Origin: Ruminococcus sp.
Lineage (GTDB): Bacteria; Bacillota; Clostridia; Oscillospirales; Ruminococcaceae
Assembly: GCA_024697705.1 (NCBI GenBank)
Contig: JAILFF010000145.1
Location: 1-7,367, forward strand
Length of the DNA: 7,367 nt
Direction: 5' to 3'
Shown here in pieces: positions 5,507 through 7,367 of the stretch (position 1 is the stretch's first letter; every line of letters begins with the position of its first letter). The position numbers were made by a program, and so were the translations under genes. The notes beneath the pieces were generated by a model. That model made no database searches, was not told the DNA's origin, and was given only the letters and a program-made list of their open reading frames with translations.

Positions 5507-6985
5507 TCAAAATGCAAGCGTATCGAGCCTGTCTGCAAGCGCGGAGACTTTTTCGATGTACCTCCGCATCGTCTGCCTGTTTTCTTCGGTCAGCGTGCCT
5601 TTCGTGCGAAGCTTGCGAATCATTCGGCAGCAGCAGAGCAGGGAAGCCTTTTCTGTTACTTCCTCGAGCCTGCTTTCGTCCTCCGTGCCGAGATAGTTTA
5701 TAAGGAACGTGCGGAAGAACCTCTGCGCCGTTTCGTAAGAAAATCCCATGAATTTCTCGACCGTAGAAGGATTTTCCTCGCCCAGCACTACATAGAAATA
5801 GTAAAGGTCTGCTATCTCGGATATCGGGTGTCCGCGGGATATCCTGTCCATGTCGATAAGAAGCGGCTCGCTCTGCTGGAGAAATACATTATTCGTATGG
5901 AAATCGCCGTGAACGAGGTGTTCCTTATCGGGAAGAGCGTCTACCAGTTTCAGGCATTTCTCTGCGAGGGCTTCGTCCTCGTAGGCTATGCCGCTGTTGA
6001 TGTACCCGCGCAGACGGTCGTAAACTTCGGGAAAGCCGTCCTCCTCAGAAGCCTCAATATCGTGTATGCTGTGCGCAACGTCGGACATTATCTTCGCGTA
6101 GGCATCGACCTGTCCGGGAGCCTTAGCGATAAAGTGCGAGATCGTCTGTGAATCAACAAGCTCGAACATAGCGCCATACCTCTCGCCCACCGACACGATA
6201 CCGAAGGAAATAGCCGTCGGCACGCCGAGTATGAACGCCTTGCGGCTCAAAGCTATCTCTCGCTCAACGTCGCGATAGGTGTTGTTTTCGTTGTATATCT
6301 TGATTACCAGTTCGTCGTCGTAACGGTAGACCTCGCCTTTCGCGCCGCGCCCGAGCAGCTTGCAGCCGTCCACCGACACCTCGCGGTACTTCTTGAACCG
6401 CGCTTTTTCCGAATCGAACGTACCGGGCCAGATGAAATTGATATGCTTTATCATCTCTTTGAAAGCGCCCGTTTTGTTCAGCGAAAGCTCCACGATATCG
6501 GCGATAGAGCGGTAGTACCAAAGCTGCATTGCGGGGTCGCTTTGGTGAAGCTTCTGCCATATCTCCTCGCCGTGGGCGGAATATTCCCCTGCAAGCGAAC
6601 GAATATTTGCAAGCTTGTCCGCGAGCCAAAGCATTTTCACGCCGATATCGGTGCTGCCGCGAAGCACTTGAAGGGATTCTTCCTTGCGGCGCTGCCATGT
6701 TGCGCGTTTGTCTTCTTCGGGGTATTCGGGTTCGGACTCGGACGATACAAGAAACGCGACACGTTTTCCGAAGCGCTTTTCTATCTCGGCGAGGGTTCCG
6801 TCGGTGTCCTCGACTACGTCGTGAAGTATTCCCGCCGTGATTATCTCCTGATCGCTCGTCATGGTCGAAAGAATCTGTGCTACCTCCATCGGGTGCAGAA
6901 TGTACGGTATGCCGCTGAATTTGCGCACCCTTCCCTGATGCAGCACCGTCGCATAGATTATGGCTTCTTCAAGCATATTCATCAT
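5507..6985 (-). CDS. HD-domain (p)ppGpp hydrolase-like protein fused to an APH-like kinase
   Basis: This intact 492-residue two-domain soluble protein starts at ATG 6985, with AAAGGAT 8 bases upstream; a second ATG follows directly. Residues 1-185 match SpoT/MESH1-type small alarmone hydrolases: HQGRVRKFSGIPYILHP, HDVVEDT and LADKLANIR. The metal and catalytic residues His31, His55-Asp56, Glu59-Asp60, Asp123 and Asn127 are all present, so removal of the 3'-pyrophosphate of (p)ppGpp is plausible. Residues 203-420 form an APH/choline-kinase-type fold with GRGAKGEVYRY (glycine loop), Lys229, the catalytic loop HGDFHTNN (359-366) and the metal site Asp378-Met-Asp380. This half resembles the TIGR02172-like group of putative phosphotransferases as far as I recall; its substrate is unknown. 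No RelA synthetase or TGS domain is present. Its promoter belongs to the TTTGTTGC set, linking it to the STAS operon. Confidence 0.85.
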   Translation of the reverse strand: MMNMLEEAIIYATVLHQGRVRKFSGIPYILHPMEVAQILSTMTSDQEIITAGILHDVVEDTDGTLAEIEKRFGKRVAFLVSSESEPEYPEEDKRATWQRRKEESLQVLRGSTDIGVKMLWLADKLANIRSLAGEYSAHGEEIWQKLHQSDPAMQLWYYRSIADIVELSLNKTGAFKEMIKHINFIWPGTFDSEKARFKKYREVSVDGCKLLGRGAKGEVYRYDDELVIKIYNENNTYRDVEREIALSRKAFILGVPTAISFGIVSVGERYGAMFELVDSQTISHFIAKAPGQVDAYAKIMSDVAHSIHDIEASEEDGFPEVYDRLRGYINSGIAYEDEALAEKCLKLVDALPDKEHLVHGDFHTNNVFLQQSEPLLIDMDRISRGHPISEIADLYYFYVVLGEENPSTVEKFMGFSYETAQRFFRTFLINYLGTEDESRLEEVTEKASLLCCCRMIRKLRTKGTLTEENRQTMRRYIEKVSALADRLDTLAF

Positions 6986-7026
6986 GACTTTATATCCTTT
7001 CTATGTATGAATTGAACTTGTATATT

Positions 7027-7062
7027 ATTATAGCACATCACCTGCAACAAATCCGCAACAAA
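7027..7062 (-). promoter_or_regulatory. Promoter of the HD-kinase gene, with TTTGTTGC direct repeat
   Basis: On the minus strand TTTGTTGC lies at 7062-7055 and 7051-7044 (11 bp period). Then come 8 bp, TG at 7035-7034 and TATAAT at 7032-7027, a consensus extended -10. The three bases between boxes (GGA) are the same as in the copy at 938-956. An A-tract with ATTGT (7100-7090) lies 27 bp upstream, as at the other two sites. The -35 position is CGGATT, not consensus. The start would be near 7020, leaving about 35 bases of leader. Confidence 0.75.
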
Positions 7063-7178
7063 ATCTTGGTTTTCTTTCTGAAATAGTTCACAATTTTTCC
7101 TTGATTATTTTGTACAATATGACATTTTTCCCAAAACACATATTTTTTATTTTCCATTTTATATGAATTGATTGTTTA

Positions 7179-7187
7179 TGGTAAAAT
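7179..7187 (+). promoter_or_regulatory. Extended -10 promoter for the right-edge gene
   Basis: TGGTAAAAT at 7179-7187 is an extended -10 with one mismatch to TATAAT. The -35 position (7159-7164, TTATAT) is weak, as expected for extended -10 promoters. Transcription would begin around 7193-7196, giving an untranslated leader of about 130 bases. It lacks the TTTGTTGC boxes. Confidence 0.5.
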
Positions 7188-7192
7188 AGAAT

Positions 7193-7321
7193 TGCACAGA
7201 AAGGCCTCGAAAAGTGCATAAGGCAGACGAAGGGTATGTCACCTTGCCGGCACCGAAATAAAATGCTACAATTTTAGCTAAGATGTGGAAAGTCCCTTGG
7301 CTAAAAGGAGGTAGCAGAAAG
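7193..7321 (+). promoter_or_regulatory. Structured 5' leader with alternative pairings, possible cis-regulatory RNA
   Basis: TGCAC (7193-7197) can pair with GTGCA (7214-7218). The same GTGC can instead pair with GCAC (7250-7253), enclosing GGC/GCC (7222-7224 with 7246-7248) and AAGG/CCTT (7230-7233 with 7242-7245). The two folds exclude each other. Downstream, TTTTAGCTAAG (7272-7282) pairs with CTTGGCTAAAA (7296-7306), 11 bp with one G-U. It ends exactly at the AAGGAGG Shine-Dalgarno (7305-7311), which it could partly cover. I could not match this to a riboswitch class I know. It is a candidate only. Confidence 0.45.
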
Positions 7322-7330
7322 GTGATCAGT

Positions 7331-7367
7331 ATGGCAAAAAAGATGATTATCAAGGAAATGTATGAGG
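7331..7367 (+). CDS. Start of an unrecognised gene, truncated by the window edge
   Basis: Twelve codons are visible, MAKKMIIKEMYE, with the frame open to the edge. Two starts compete. The ATG at 7331 has AGGTGAT only 4 bases upstream. An in-frame GTG at 7322 has the stronger AAGGAGG (7305-7311) 10 bases upstream and would add three residues. The short lysine-rich N-terminus is not enough to assign a family. It is expressed away from the HD-kinase gene, behind its own promoter and a structured leader. Confidence 0.6.
   Translation, partial: MAKKMIIKEMYE

Noticed and set aside
5477..6151. Plus-strand open frame of 224 codons
   Set aside because: It lies antisense to the HD-kinase gene, whose conserved motifs fix the coding strand.
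7193..7260. c-di-GMP-I (GEMM) riboswitch
   Set aside because: Some words look similar near the CCGG segment, but the conserved GGCAAAC and ACGCAAAGC blocks are absent.
7159..7353. Minus-strand 64-codon open frame
   Set aside because: It covers the plus-strand promoter, leader and start of the next gene, and has low-complexity hydrophobic sequence with no ribosome site.

Overview
The window looks like low-to-mid GC Firmicutes DNA, most likely a gut-type Clostridia member (Ruminococcus-like). This is inferred from strong Shine-Dalgarno sequences, extended -10 promoters in AT-rich gaps, TTG/GTG starts and the gene families present. No rRNA, tRNA, insertion sequence or CRISPR array is visible.

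Layout. (1) 1-880, minus strand: the 5' part of a membrane-anchored protein with a DUF3574-like domain followed by a prephenate-dehydratase-like domain, running off the left edge. (2) 881-1156: a divergent promoter region that is itself an imperfect palindrome about 200 bp long. (3) 1157-2078, plus strand: a STAS anti-anti-sigma protein followed by a 203-residue protein that resembles a degenerate RsbW-type ATPase, ending at a hairpin terminator. (4) 2151-3510, minus strand: a MATE efflux gene broken by one in-frame TGA and one +1 frameshift. (5) 3610-3721: a multi-stem inverted-repeat element. (6) 3744-5426, minus strand: four tandem paralogous VOC/glyoxalase-fold genes, the first and third intact (counting from the left), the second and fourth each carrying a one-base frameshift. 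(7) 5507-6985, minus strand: an intact fusion of a (p)ppGpp-hydrolase-type HD domain with an APH-like kinase domain. (8) 7012-7330: its promoter, then a plus-strand promoter and a structured leader before a gene that runs off the right edge.

The most interesting signal is regulatory. Three promoters share one architecture at exactly the same spacing: two TTTGTTGC boxes 11 bp apart, 8 bp, then an extended -10 (TGnTATAMT), with an A/T tract 27 bp upstream. They drive the membrane PDT protein, the STAS/ATPase operon and the HD-kinase fusion. None has a good -35, so an activator on the direct repeat is plausible; the geometry resembles OmpR/PhoB-family class II activation. This suggests a small regulon joining partner-switching, alarmone turnover and a surface PDT-like protein. 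The regulon and its function are inference; the repeated architecture is read directly from the sequence.

The MATE/VOC segment carries four coding lesions in about 2.8 kb while every other gene in the window is open. That fits either a decaying detoxification/efflux cluster or local assembly error.
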